From Arsenicibacter sp965247375 (GTDB lineage Bacteria; Bacteroidota; Bacteroidia; Cytophagales; Spirosomataceae), in assembly GCA_965247375.1 (NCBI GenBank), contig CBDFHU010000139.1, positions 1-64,000 of the forward strand: 64,000 bases of DNA, written 5' to 3'. The stretch's first letter is position 1. Each line of letters opens with the position of its first letter. The notes below the pieces were generated by a model. That model made no database searches. It had not been told where the DNA came from and saw only the letters and a list, made by a program, of their open reading frames with translations. Below are positions 26,651 to 36,396 of the stretch, in pieces. Made by a program: the position numbers and the translations under genes.

Positions 26651-28036
26651 ATGCTGAACGAATTACCGACAACCCGCCCAAACACAGTACTTACCCGGTT
26701 TGTAAGAATTGTTCGTGATCGCTTTAGTCTTGATGAGGATAAGGCCGACGAAGCTGAAACGATTCAGAGTATTACCCGTAATATTGAGTTCAGAGGTACT
26801 AATCTATGGGTTTTGATATTTGCCATATTCATCGCATCCATCGGGTTGAATGTTAATTCAACGGCGGTAATCATCGGAGCCATGTTGATTTCACCGCTGA
26901 TGGGGCCGATTATGGGTATTGGCCTTGGCATCGGGATTAATGACCTGAACCTGATCCTGAGGGCGCTGAAAAATCTGTCTATTGCCGTGTTTATCAGCCT
27001 GCTGACATCAACGGTTTATTTCATTATTTCACCACTTGATCTGGCGCAGTCGGAGCTGGTCGCCCGGACGTTTCCGACGATCTGGGATACGCTGATTGCC
27101 GTATTTGGCGGACTGGCAGGAATTGTGGCCGGATCGCGGAAAGAAAAGGTCAGTAACATTATTCCCGGGGTAGCGATTGCAACGGCCCTGATGCCGCCGC
27201 TATGTACGGCAGGCTTCGGATTAGCCAACGGTAACTGGTACTATTTTGCCGGTGCGTTCTACCTGTTTCTGATTAACAGTGTGTGTATCAGCTTATCGAC
27301 GGTAGTTATTGTGCGCTATCTGGGATACCATCAGAAAGAATACCCCAGTCTGGCAACGGAGCGGAGGGTTAAAAACACCATTTTGATTGCGGTTCTGACT
27401 GCGTTGTTACCCAGCACCTATCTCGGATATGTTATTGTAAAGCGGACACTGTTCGAGCAGGCTGCCCGGCGTTTTGTCGCTAAAGAATGCAATTACAAAT
27501 ACCGGCAGGTAGTAAATTATACGGCAAAGTATGAGCATGGAAAAGGCATTCTCGAGCTTATGCTGGTTGGTGAGCCTTTGCCGGCTGATTCGGTTAATCT
27601 GTTGAAAGCAAAGTTACCGGCCTATACTATGCCGAATGCAACATTGATTGTACGGCAGGGGAGTTTTAAAGATGCCGATGTTGACGTAAATGCGCTGACG
27701 TCTACGATCACCGAAGAGGTAATTCAGTTTAGTCAGGCTTCCGTTGCCCGCAAGGACCGGACCATTGATTCGCTCCGGCAATACATCGAACTAACGCAGA
27801 CCTCCCGGTTGCCGGTGGCTGATCTGCGGAACGAACTGAAGATGCTTATGCCGGATGTACAGACCTTCACGGCTGCCCGGTCACTGATTATGACCGGAAA
27901 CAGCACACAGCCGGATACGGTATTGCTGGTCTATGCAAAATTTAGCCGGCGGCATACGAATGCCGAAAAAAACCGGATTGCGGCCTGGCTGAAAATGCGG
28001 ACGAAAAGCCGTAAAATTAAAGTGATTGCAGAATAG
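26651..28036 (+). CDS. DUF389 (TIGR00341) membrane protein
   Basis: 461 residues from the ATG at 26651. Following a charged N-terminus come about six membrane segments containing IEFRGTNLWVLIFAIFIASIGLNVNS, VIIGAMLISPLMGPIMGIGLGIGI, VIPGVAIATALMPPLCTAGFG and NSVCISLSTVVIVRYLGY, the core of DUF389. The C-terminal half (about 280-461) is soluble and looks like a repeated alpha/beta region. The role of the family is unknown; an upstream start at 26615 seems less likely. The stop is 4 nt from that of the convergent histidine kinase, with no terminator visible. Confidence 0.9.
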   Translation: MLNELPTTRPNTVLTRFVRIVRDRFSLDEDKADEAETIQSITRNIEFRGTNLWVLIFAIFIASIGLNVNSTAVIIGAMLISPLMGPIMGIGLGIGINDLNLILRALKNLSIAVFISLLTSTVYFIISPLDLAQSELVARTFPTIWDTLIAVFGGLAGIVAGSRKEKVSNIIPGVAIATALMPPLCTAGFGLANGNWYYFAGAFYLFLINSVCISLSTVVIVRYLGYHQKEYPSLATERRVKNTILIAVLTALLPSTYLGYVIVKRTLFEQAARRFVAKECNYKYRQVVNYTAKYEHGKGILELMLVGEPLPADSVNLLKAKLPAYTMPNATLIVRQGSFKDADVDVNALTSTITEEVIQFSQASVARKDRTIDSLRQYIELTQTSRLPVADLRNELKMLMPDVQTFTAARSLIMTGNSTQPDTVLLVYAKFSRRHTNAEKNRIAAWLKMRTKSRKIKVIAE

Positions 28037-28039
28037 AGT

Positions 28040-29458
28040 CTAGCGTAAGCAAATGCGGTGTTCCCCATCAGCGTAAGTGTAGGAGATCGTCAGACCGTAG
28101 CTGTCACCGATTTGTTTGACGATAGCCAGCCCAAGTCCGATGGAATTTGTCGCAGCATATTGTTTCCGGACGTTTTCTTCAGCACTGTTGTTCGTCGTTG
28201 TCGTCGTAGAGACGCAATATTTTGCGTCTCCTTCTCCAATTTTTTCCGTATCCTCCTTATCATGGGGCGCAGCTGAGGCGCAAGATGTATCATGGGGCGC
28301 AGCTGAGACGCAAGATGTTGCGTCTCTACCTTTTTTGAAACGTTCGAACAGGCGTTCCGGCGGAATCGACGGGGCCGGACCGGTATTGCTGAAACATAAT
28401 TGATCAGGTGTCGACTCAATACGGATCAGTCCGCCGGGGATGTTGTGTTTGATAGCATTCGATACCAGGTTGCTTAGCAGCACTTCGGCCAGGGCGACCG
28501 GCAGCATGCGGGGAAACGTGGCCGTGCCTTTGGTGAATATCCTGAGTTGTTTGTGTTGCAGAATTTCCTCCATGTCATACAGCTTCTCGGTGATCATTAC
28601 GTACAGGTCAACCAGATCGACATCGGCGAACTGCCGGTTTTCGATTTTAGCCAGCAAGAGCAGGCCCTGGTTGAGTTTCGACATCCGGCGCGAAGCCCGG
28701 TAAATCTCGTCGAGCCAGTACGATTGCGCTTCGGTCAGCGTTTCAGACTGAATCAACTGTTCGACGCGGGCGTTGATGAGGGCCAGCGGCGTCTGGATTT
28801 CGTGGGATGCATTTTCGGTAAATTCCTTCAGGCTCCGGTAGTCCTGATGAATTTTCTCCGACATTTTCTGCAACACATCGTTCAGTTCATTGAACTCCGT
28901 GATTTCTTCGGCGGGCAGGTGCAGAGGCGTGCTGCTGCTCAGATCAAACGTCCGGACTTTAGCAAGGGTGTTGTAAAACGGTTGCCAGAGCTGCCCCGAT
29001 AACCGGCTCTGAAACCAGAATGAACACAGAAACAGCAGGCTCAGAAACGCGACCATTGACACCGTAATGACTTCGATCAGCCGATAGGACTGAATAAGCG
29101 ACTTGCGGATCGACACGCGGTGGGCCTCGCCGTTGATGCGGGTGTAGTAGGTCAGTTCGCGGAAGGGGACCAGTTCGTGGTCATACCGGTTGAGAATCAG
29201 GGTATCCTTAAATTCTTCGGTCGGTAAAGCATTTGTAACGGGAACGACCGTAATCTTGTTTTCGACAAAATAGCCCCCCTGCCAGCTGTTATGGACCTGA
29301 ATGTAAGCCTCAAAATCCCGTTTTTCGACCAGCAGCCGGCTCTCCACTTCGTCGTAAATCACCAGCTTAATGATGGCATAGAACGCCAGCGCCGTCAGCA
29401 GATAAATGCCGACGGAAAAAGAGAGGTAGACGCGGTTGGTTTTGGTCAGTAATTTCAC
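28040..29458 (-). CDS. Sensor histidine kinase with repeat-derived insert in the ATP lid
   Basis: 472 residues: TM helix about 11-33, periplasmic loop, TM helix about 131-149, HAMP-like linker, HisKA with His219 (ENASHEIQTPLALINARVEQL), and HATPase with N box LLSNLVSNAIKHN and G2 NSIGLGLAIVKQI. Between the F box (LFERFKKG, to 377) and the G2 box lie about 50 extra residues (about 378-425), including the tandem TSCVSAAPHD/TSCASAAPHD at 381-400. They are encoded by a 124-bp palindromic repeat (28206-28329) plus flanks. The frame is kept, so the kinase may still work with a longer lid. It overlaps the regulator gene by 4 nt and probably controls the divergent efflux operon. Confidence 0.92.
   Translation of the reverse strand: MKLLTKTNRVYLSFSVGIYLLTALAFYAIIKLVIYDEVESRLLVEKRDFEAYIQVHNSWQGGYFVENKITVVPVTNALPTEEFKDTLILNRYDHELVPFRELTYYTRINGEAHRVSIRKSLIQSYRLIEVITVSMVAFLSLLFLCSFWFQSRLSGQLWQPFYNTLAKVRTFDLSSSTPLHLPAEEITEFNELNDVLQKMSEKIHQDYRSLKEFTENASHEIQTPLALINARVEQLIQSETLTEAQSYWLDEIYRASRRMSKLNQGLLLLAKIENRQFADVDLVDLYVMITEKLYDMEEILQHKQLRIFTKGTATFPRMLPVALAEVLLSNLVSNAIKHNIPGGLIRIESTPDQLCFSNTGPAPSIPPERLFERFKKGRDATSCVSAAPHDTSCASAAPHDKEDTEKIGEGDAKYCVSTTTTTNNSAEENVRKQYAATNSIGLGLAIVKQIGDSYGLTISYTYADGEHRICLR
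28206..28329. repeat. Palindromic repeat element inside the histidine kinase gene
   Basis: The 124-bp element is bounded by GTAGAGACGCAA (28206-28217) and TTGCGTCTCTAC (28318-28329). It contains hairpins at 28209-28230 and 28305-28326 and, between them, a 30-bp tandem duplication (28258-28287 and 28288-28317, one mismatch). The same ends and two-hairpin plan occur at 26206-26280, and a single-hairpin form at 30158-30182. It is read through in frame. No target duplication is obvious. Confidence 0.85.
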
Positions 29459-30132
29459 GAAAGCCCGAATTTATACCCAATGCCGTAAATGGACCTGACA
29501 TAGTCGGCAGCGCCTTTTTCGACGAGTTTCCGGCGCAGGTTTTTAATATGCGAATACACCATGTCGAGTGAGTCGGCCGAGTCGATGTCGTCGCCCCAAA
29601 GGTGCTCAGCGATAGAAACTTTGGTCAGCGCTACGTCAATGTTCGACAGGAAATAGAGCAGCAGGTCGTATTCCTTGCGCGACAACGGGGTTTCGCGGTC
29701 ATGAATATACACCTTCCTTGAATTAGGTAAGACCTGAATTTCCTGAAAACGGATTTCATTGTGTCCGCCGAAATTCCGGCGACGGATCAGCGATTTGACC
29801 CGCGCATTCAGCTCTGACAGGTGGAAAGGCTTGGTCAGGTAATCGTCGGACCCGATTTCGAGGCCCTTGATTTTGTCTTCAAGGCCATCGCGGGCCGAAA
29901 TGATGATGATGCCCGTGGTGGCAGATAAGGCCTTGAGGCTTTTAATCAGCGAAAAACCGTCGCCGCCGGGCAGGGTCAGATCCACCACCACGCAGTCGTA
30001 GCGGTAGAGGAAAATCTTCTCATCCGCCTCAGCGTAGGTCGACGCAATTTCGCAGACGAATCCTTCCCTGGTTAAATAGGCGGAAACACTTTCGGCCAGC
30101 CCTCGCTCATCTTCAACAACCAGCATTTTCAT
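29455..30132 (-). CDS. OmpR-family response regulator
   Basis: 225 residues: receiver with VVEDE (6-9), phospho-Asp51 (VVVDLTLPGGDGFS), Ser79 and Lys101 (YLTKPF), then a winged-helix DNA-binding domain with LSRKEYDLLLYFLSN, LWGDD, MVYSHIKNLRRKL and YIRSIYGIGYKF-like ends (here YVRSIYGIGYKFG). It is the cognate regulator of the downstream kinase (4-nt overlap). The divergent tolC-RND-MFP operon starts 401 nt away, so it is a likely target. Confidence 0.95.
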   Translation of the reverse strand: MKMLVVEDERGLAESVSAYLTREGFVCEIASTYAEADEKIFLYRYDCVVVDLTLPGGDGFSLIKSLKALSATTGIIIISARDGLEDKIKGLEIGSDDYLTKPFHLSELNARVKSLIRRRNFGGHNEIRFQEIQVLPNSRKVYIHDRETPLSRKEYDLLLYFLSNIDVALTKVSIAEHLWGDDIDSADSLDMVYSHIKNLRRKLVEKGAADYVRSIYGIGYKFGLS

Positions 30133-30157
30133 AACATTGTAACGACCCGTTAAGCTG

Positions 30158-30182
30158 GAGACGCAAGATGTTGCGTCTCTAC
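30158..30182. repeat. Single GAGACGCAA palindrome upstream of the response regulator
   Basis: GAGACGCAA (30158-30166) and TTGCGTCTC (30171-30179) plus the end TAC form one hairpin of the GTAGAG repeat family. It lies 26 nt before the response-regulator start, within its probable leader. Confidence 0.75.
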
Positions 30183-30202
30183 GGGATAACGAAATTAGGC
30201 AT

Positions 30203-30463
30203 CAATTCTGGAAACAATCTGGAAATTCCCCTAATCCTGCCTCCGCCTCCGTCCGTACGGGCGACCCCACGTGGTCGCCCAATCCCCGGATAGTTGTCCA
30301 AATCCCACGTGGTCGCCCAATCCCTGCACAATCGACCGATCAAGCTGCGAAACCACCAACATTACAGCATTTACAGCATTTCTGGAATTTTATAGGGCAA
30401 AAGCTGACAATACCTCCGGATTTACGGATTCTGCCTCCGGATTCCCAAATGTTTCCAGAATTG
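30203..30463. repeat. Candidate miniature inverted-repeat element in a divergent promoter region
   Basis: Ends CAATTCTGGAAACA (30203-30216) and TGTTTCCAGAATTG (30450-30463) are perfect 14-bp inverted repeats, with weaker pairing further in. Inside are two identical 21-nt copies at 30266-30286 and 30304-30324 (CACGTGGTCGCCCAATCCC within) and a palindrome GGGCGACC...GGTCGCCC at 30259-30280. No open frame of interest is present. The stretch 30133-30532 has no gene I can support. No target duplication is visible. Confidence 0.45.
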
Positions 30464-30532
30464 CCCCATTTTTTTGCAGGCTCAACCTGAATGCAGTTGT
30501 TGCCTGTTATGCTCTGTTTTGAAAAACTATTA

Positions 30533-31939
30533 ATGAATACACATGCCGCCCGCCATCGGTCACGACTGTGGGCGGGCTGGTTGACGGCGGCCTGTATGTT
30601 GCCACTTTCTCACGTGGCAGGGCAGTCCGTTTCGTTACCGCAGGTTCTTGATCAGGCCACGCAGCAATATCCGTTTCTGAAAGCCAAACAGGCCGAGGTC
30701 AGCAGTGCCAAAGGCCGGTTGCAGGCCAGCAAAACGGATTTACTCCCGGTTGCCATCGTGCAGGATCAGTATACATACTCGACCAACAACAGCCTCACGG
30801 GCTCGTTTTTCCCCAACGAAGGGACGAATATCTCGACCTCAGGCGGCATACGGCCGGAGAACATCCATCAGGGCGTTTTCGGCAGTTTTACTTCCGCCGT
30901 GATTGAATGGCGGGCGGTTACGTTCGGGCGGGTAAAAGCCACGATTCATGCTGCACAGGCCGAGGTGACCCGCTCGCAGGCTGATCTGGATAATGAACTC
31001 TTTCAGCATCAGGTCCGTACCGTCGATGCGTATCTGGTCCTGTTGATTCAGCAAAAACTGGTGGATATTCAGCGGGCAAACCTTGAACGTGCCCGGACAT
31101 TCAAGCGCACCGTTGATGCCGGTGTCCGTTCCGGGATGCGGGCCGGGGTCGATAGTGCGCTGGCCACTGCCGAGCTGACCCGTGCGCAGCTGCTTCTGCT
31201 CGAAAGCCGGCAGCGGGCCCGCGTACAGCGCCTGCGCCTGTCAGAGTTGACGGGGACGATTCAGGACAGCATGCAGGTAGACAGTATGCGGTTTTATACC
31301 GCGCTGCCGGTGCTGTCGGGCAATACGGCCAATGCCTTTCTGAAAAATCCGTTGCTCCGCCTTTTCCAGTCACAGATGGAGGTTGCCCAAGCCCGTAGTG
31401 TGGCCGTACAGCGCTCGGGAATGCCGGTGATTTCGCTCGTGGGTGCCGGATGGGCCCGCGGGTCAGGGGTGGCCAATAACGGCGATGCCTACCGGACTGA
31501 TCTGGTCAGCGGGGTTTCGTATCAGGTGTCTAACTACCTGCTGGGCGTCGTGGCCCGCTGGAACCTGACGGGCATGGTGCGTGCCCGACAGGACTTTAAG
31601 AGTGAACAATTTCAGGTTGAACGTTTCCGGCAGCTTTACAATGACCAGCAACTCCGGCTCAACCGCCAGAGCCGTGAGGCCGATACCCAATACGAGGTGG
31701 CGGTCGAGCAGGCACGGCTGGCACCGGTTCAGCTGGAAGCGTCCCGTAAAGCCTACGAGCAGGCGCGTGCCCGCTACAGCAACGGCCTGACCGACTTGCC
31801 AACACTGGTGCAGAGCTTCGTAACCCTGAACCGCGCCGAAGTCGACTGGTACGTTGCGAACAGCAATGCCTGGCGGGCGCTGCTGCTCAAAGCCGCCGCC
31901 GAAGGGGACCTGCCTTTGTTCATGAATCAGGTAAAATAA
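30533..31939 (+). CDS. TolC-family outer-membrane efflux protein
   Basis: 468 residues from the ATG at 30533, which opens a signal peptide (RLWAGWLTAACMLPLSHVAGQ). The remainder is the long alpha-helical pattern of outer-membrane efflux proteins: SLPQVLDQATQQYPFLKAKQAEVSSAKG at the start, repeated heptad-like segments such as VDAYLVLLIQQKLVDIQRANLERARTF, and QARARYSNGLTDLPTLVQSFVTLNRAE near the end. It is first in an operon with RND pump and membrane-fusion genes (36-nt gap) and forms the outer-membrane channel of that tripartite pump. Confidence 0.93.
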   Translation: MNTHAARHRSRLWAGWLTAACMLPLSHVAGQSVSLPQVLDQATQQYPFLKAKQAEVSSAKGRLQASKTDLLPVAIVQDQYTYSTNNSLTGSFFPNEGTNISTSGGIRPENIHQGVFGSFTSAVIEWRAVTFGRVKATIHAAQAEVTRSQADLDNELFQHQVRTVDAYLVLLIQQKLVDIQRANLERARTFKRTVDAGVRSGMRAGVDSALATAELTRAQLLLLESRQRARVQRLRLSELTGTIQDSMQVDSMRFYTALPVLSGNTANAFLKNPLLRLFQSQMEVAQARSVAVQRSGMPVISLVGAGWARGSGVANNGDAYRTDLVSGVSYQVSNYLLGVVARWNLTGMVRARQDFKSEQFQVERFRQLYNDQQLRLNRQSREADTQYEVAVEQARLAPVQLEASRKAYEQARARYSNGLTDLPTLVQSFVTLNRAEVDWYVANSNAWRALLLKAAAEGDLPLFMNQVK

Positions 31940-31975
31940 GGACCGCTCTGTCCGTAACCAATATTACGCAAGACT

Positions 31976-34900
31976 ATGTATCAACTCATTCGCTCGGCGC
32001 TCCGAAAGCCGGTTTCGGTGCTGGTGGCTGTTATCGGTATCCTGTTTTTTTCCATCATGTCGCTCCGGACCATTCCGGTCGATATTTTTCCGGGGCTGAA
32101 CCTGCCTACGATTTATGTGGTGCAGCCGTATGGTGGGATGGCCCCCGATCAGATGGACGGCTTTATCGCCACCCGGTATCAGGACCACTTTCTGTACGTA
32201 TCGGGTATCCGCGATGTGGAAGTAAAAACCATTCAGGGGCTGTCGCTGATCCGGCTTCAGTTTTATCCGGGCACCGACATGGCCCAGGCCGCGGCGGAGG
32301 TCGCCAATAACGTATCGCGGGCCAAGGCGTATATGCCCGAGGGAACGGTGCCGCCGCAGGTCGTACGGTTCGGTGCCGGTGGGTCAGCTGGTGTTTGAAA
32401 GCCAGACCCGCTCGCTGAACGAAATTCAGGATTTTGCTTCGTCACGGGTGCGGCCGATGTTCTCGCGCATCGAAGGGGTTTCCAGCCCGCCGCCCTTTGG
32501 CGGAAACCAGCGGACGGTCGTTATCAAGGTCGATCCGCAGCTCGTCCGAAGCTATAAACTCACGCCGGAAGAGGTGATTAAAGCCATTGTCTCCAACAAC
32601 CAGCCATCGCCCGCCGGTAATATCCGGATCGGCGACCGGGCGCTGATGACGCCGGTGAACTCGCTTGTCCGGCGTCCCGAAGATTTTCTGAATATCCCGA
32701 TCCGGACCGGAGCGGGCCCGACCGTGTTTGTCCGCGACATCGGTACGGTAGAAGACGGGGCCGATATTACGGTCAGCTACGCGCTCGTCAACGGACGGCG
32801 GGCGGTGTATATTCCGGTAGTTAAAAAAGCAGATGCCTCGACCCTCGATGTGGTCAACAACATCCGCAAGGCCATGCCCGAACTCCGGAATGCAGTGCCG
32901 GAAGACGTAAAGATTTCGTACGAATTTGACCAGTCGGTCTACGTGACGAATGCCTTAAAGAGTCTCGTCACCGAAGGTATCCTCGGTGCCGTGCTGACGG
33001 GCCTGATGGTGCTGCTGTTCCTGCGCGACTGGCGGAGTGTGATCATTGTGGTCGTAACCATTCCGATTTCGGTGCTTTCGGCGGTACTCCTGCTGAATCT
33101 GTTCGGGCAGACGATCAACATCATGACGCTGTCGGGGCTGGCGCTGGCCATCGGGATTCTGGTGGATGAATCGACCGTGACGATTGAAAATATTCACCAG
33201 CACATGGGTATGAATAAGCCCAAGGCAGTAGCCATCTGGGATGCCTGTAAGGAAATTGCGTTTCCGAAAGTGCTGATTCTGTTGTGTATTCTGGCGGTGT
33301 TTGCACCGGCCATGGTGATGACGGGTGTGCCGCGGTCGATGTTCCTCCCGCTGTCGCTGTCGGTTGGTTTTGCCATGATTGCGTCGTTCCTGCTGTCGCA
33401 GACTATTGTGCCGGTTATGTCGAACTGGCTGCTGAAAGCGCACCACGACCATGAACCGGCAACCCTCGCCCTCGACCCGCAGGAGGAGGCCATGATGATC
33501 GACGATGAGCGGCACGCCAATGAGCACACAACCGGTTTTGACCGCTTTAAACAACGGTATACCAATACGTTGAAACGCCTGATGAAACGCCGGAAGCTGG
33601 CCGTAACGGGCTATTTCGTCATCAGCCTGGCCGTTATTGTCGTGTGCTTCCAGCTGATCGGCACCGATATCCTGCCGCATGCCAACAGTCATCAGTTCCA
33701 GATGCGGTTAAGGGTGCCTGATGGTACACGGGTGGAACGGACCGAAAAGGCAACGCTGAAAGTACTGGATATTATTAAGGCAGAAGCAGGGGCAGAGAAC
33801 GTAGATATATCGTCGGCGTTTGTCGGCAATGTACCCTCCAGTTACGGAACATCGAACATTTTCGTGTTCAACAGCGGTCCGCACGAGGCAGTGCTACAGG
33901 TGTCGCTGAACGAAGAACATGCCGTCAACATGGATGCGTTCAAGGAAGCGTTGCGGACACGAATTGCTAAAGCCATGCCGGATACCCGCGTGTCGTTCGA
34001 GCCGATTGAGCTGGTTGACAAGATCATGAGCCAGGGCGCCTCAACGCCGATTGAGATTACCGTGGCCTCGAAAGATTTAAAGGAGGCCGGCCGGTTTGCC
34101 CGTCAGATTGAGTCGCGGATGAAGGCGCTCACGTTTTTGCGCGATGTCCAGATTGCCCAGCCCCTGTCGTACCCGATTCTCCGGATTAACATGGACCGCG
34201 AGCGGGCCGGTCAGCTGGGGGTAACCTCTACGCAGGTAGCCCGTTCGATGGTAGCCGCTACTTCTTCGAGCCGGTTTACGGATAAAAACCTGTGGCTCGA
34301 CGATGCGAAAGGCCTGGCCTATCAGGTGCAGGTGCAGATTCCGGAGTACGAAATGACCTCTGTCGAAGACATCGGGAATATCCCGCTCCGGTCGGGGACC
34401 ATGCGGCCGGTCCTGTCGGATGTGGCAACGTTTTCGGAAGAAACCACGCCGGGGCAATACGACCGCTCGGGCCCGAACCGGCTGGTGACCATTACGGCCA
34501 ACCTGCACGACATTGATCTGGGAACGGCCACCAAAGCCGTGCAGCAGGCCATCCGCGAAGCCGGTGATCCGCCACGGGGTGTGCTTGTCGAAATGCGGGG
34601 GCAAACCAAACTGCTGACCGACACGCTGAGCAGTCTGCAAATGGGCCTGCTGGTCGCCATTGTTATTATTTTCCTGCTGCTGAGTGCCAACTACCAGTCC
34701 TTTAAGCTGTCGCTGGTGATTCTGTCGGCCATTCCGGCGGTGGTGGCCGGGGCCTTGCTGATGCTGCTGGCCTGCGGGGCTTCGCTGAACCTGCAATCCT
34801 ACATGGGGCTGATTATGTCGGTGGGGGTGTCGGTAGCCAATGCCATTCTGATGGTGACCAACGCCGAAAATCTGCGGATTGTCGTGGGGGATAGCCGCCG

Positions 34901-35192
34901 GGCGGTGCTGATGGCGGCGAACAGCCGGATCCGGCCGATTCTGATGACGAGTATTGCCATGATTGCCGGGATGCTGCCGATGGCATCGGGCCTCGGCGAA
35001 GGCGGCGACCAGATTGCTCCGCTGGGCCAGGCTGTGATCGGCGGGCTGGTGGCGTCGACTCTGGCGGCCCTGCTGATTCTGCCGTGTGTATTTACGCAGT
35101 TCCAGGCCAATGCGTCGGTTCAGTCCGTTTCCCTTGATCCGGAAGATCCGGAGAGTAAATACTACGCCGAACAACCTGCCCTAACGGTATAA
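31976..35192 (+). pseudogene. RND-family efflux pump (AcrB/CzcA type), one frameshift
   Basis: Two frames give one protein of about 1,070 residues. The first (to 32398) has the N-terminal helix and PN1 start (SVLVAVIGILFFSIMSLRTIPVDIFPGLNLPTIYV); the second continues from about 32380 with VGQLVFESQTRSLNEIQDF. The first frame ends FGAGGSAGV and then stops. Homologues read VRFDA-S-VPVG at this place, so four or so residues are missing. A deletion of about 11 bp between two CGGTTCG copies would explain both the loss and the shift. The rest is intact, with TM segments, GLALAIGILVDESTVTIENI and a C-terminal IRPILMTSIAMIAGMLPMA. It is either a recently broken pump or a sequence error; flanking pump genes are intact. 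Confidence 0.8.
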
Positions 35193-35196
35193 GACC

Positions 35197-36396
35197 ATGA
35201 CCCAACACATAACGCATCCATCGAAAAAGGCCGGTAATGGCCGTATACGTTCAGGTATGAAACGATTCAGTGGCTTAGTAGGGCTCATGCCGGTTATGGC
35301 CGGTATTGTGTCCTGTACATCAGCCGTTAGTGAGAAAAAAGATGCGGCCAAAGAGCCGGTTATACAGGCGGTTGAAGTCGCCGAAGTCCGTGAGCTACAG
35401 CCCCGGAAGCAGGTGGTGCTGCCCGGTGAGCTGAAGCCCTGGAACCGTGTGAGTCTGTATGCCAAAGTAAAAGGCTACGTCAACGACATCCGTGTTGACC
35501 GCGGGACGTGGGTCCGCAAAGGGCAGGTTCTGGCGCGGCTGGAAGCCCCCGAAGTACTGGCCGAAATCAGTCAGGCGAAAGCCGATATCGAAGCCCGCGA
35601 GGCATCGCTGGTCGAGCAGTTGTCGCGGTACCGCGCCAGCAAGGCCACGTATCACCGGCTTCAGCTGACGAGCAAAACCGAAGGGGCCGTATCGCTCAAC
35701 GAACTGGATCAGGCCGAGGCCCGGATGCAGGCCGACAGCGCCATGGTCGTGGCGGTCCGTGGTAATATTCAGTCGGCGCGCTCCAACTGGCAGGCCAAGT
35801 CGCAGCTGGCCGGTTACCTGACCATCACGGCACCGTTTGACGGAGTGATCATTGAACGAAACATCAGTCCGGGCGCACTGGTCGGGGCGGGCGAAGCAGG
35901 AAAACCCTTGTTTATTCTGGAAGACAGCCGGACGCTGCGTCTGACCGTAGCCGTGCCGGAGGCGTATGCCAATCAGCTGCCGGCCAACAGTACCGTGTCG
36001 TTCGGCGTCAATGCCATGCCGGAGCGGGTGTTTACCGCAAAACTGTCCCGCAGTGCCCGCAGTCTGGTCGAAGAAAACCGCGCCATGATGGCCGAGTTCG
36101 ACGTCAGCAACCAGGCGCAGGAACTTAAAGCCGGTATGTATGCCGAAGTACGGATGCCGGTCGAACGGTCGGTGAAAACCATGTTTGTCCCGAAAACGGC
36201 GGTGGTTAGTTCGAGTGAAAAAGTGTTTGTGATCCGTGTGCAGGACGATAAAGCCATCTGGGTGCCGGTCGAAAAGGGCAGTGTGGTGGATAGCCTCGTG
36301 GAGGTGTTTGGTGATCTGCATACGGGTGAACCCATTGTTAAGGCGGCCTCGGAAGAACTGCGGGATGGTCAGGCCATAACCATTAAGAAAAAGTGA
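35197..36396 (+). CDS. RND efflux membrane-fusion protein (lipoprotein)
   Basis: 399 residues as given; a start at 35257 (MKRFSGLVGLMPVMAGIVSC) would make a compact lipoprotein signal with Cys at the lipobox IVSC. Domains are the lipoyl/barrel-sandwich halves (VSLYAKVKGYVNDIRVDRGTWVRKGQVLARLEAPEV and ITAPFDGVIIERNISPGALV), a coiled-coil hairpin of about 70 residues between them, and the beta-barrel and proximal domains. It links the inner-membrane pump to TolC in the periplasm. It begins 4 nt after the RND stop. Confidence 0.93.
   Translation: MTQHITHPSKKAGNGRIRSGMKRFSGLVGLMPVMAGIVSCTSAVSEKKDAAKEPVIQAVEVAEVRELQPRKQVVLPGELKPWNRVSLYAKVKGYVNDIRVDRGTWVRKGQVLARLEAPEVLAEISQAKADIEAREASLVEQLSRYRASKATYHRLQLTSKTEGAVSLNELDQAEARMQADSAMVVAVRGNIQSARSNWQAKSQLAGYLTITAPFDGVIIERNISPGALVGAGEAGKPLFILEDSRTLRLTVAVPEAYANQLPANSTVSFGVNAMPERVFTAKLSRSARSLVEENRAMMAEFDVSNQAQELKAGMYAEVRMPVERSVKTMFVPKTAVVSSSEKVFVIRVQDDKAIWVPVEKGSVVDSLVEVFGDLHTGEPIVKAASEELRDGQAITIKKK

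Noticed and set aside
28258..28317. Tandem 30-bp repeat considered as a CRISPR array
   Set aside because: Only two adjacent units with no spacers, lying inside a coding gene and next to palindromes of a known repeat type.
30271..30522. Small frame upstream of the TolC gene
   Set aside because: It lies in a repeat-rich non-coding stretch, overlaps the terminal inverted repeats and shows no family similarity.
34077..35174. Long open frame on the minus strand inside the RND gene
   Set aside because: High Arg/Gln/His composition and complete overlap with the conserved pump frame mark it as a shadow.
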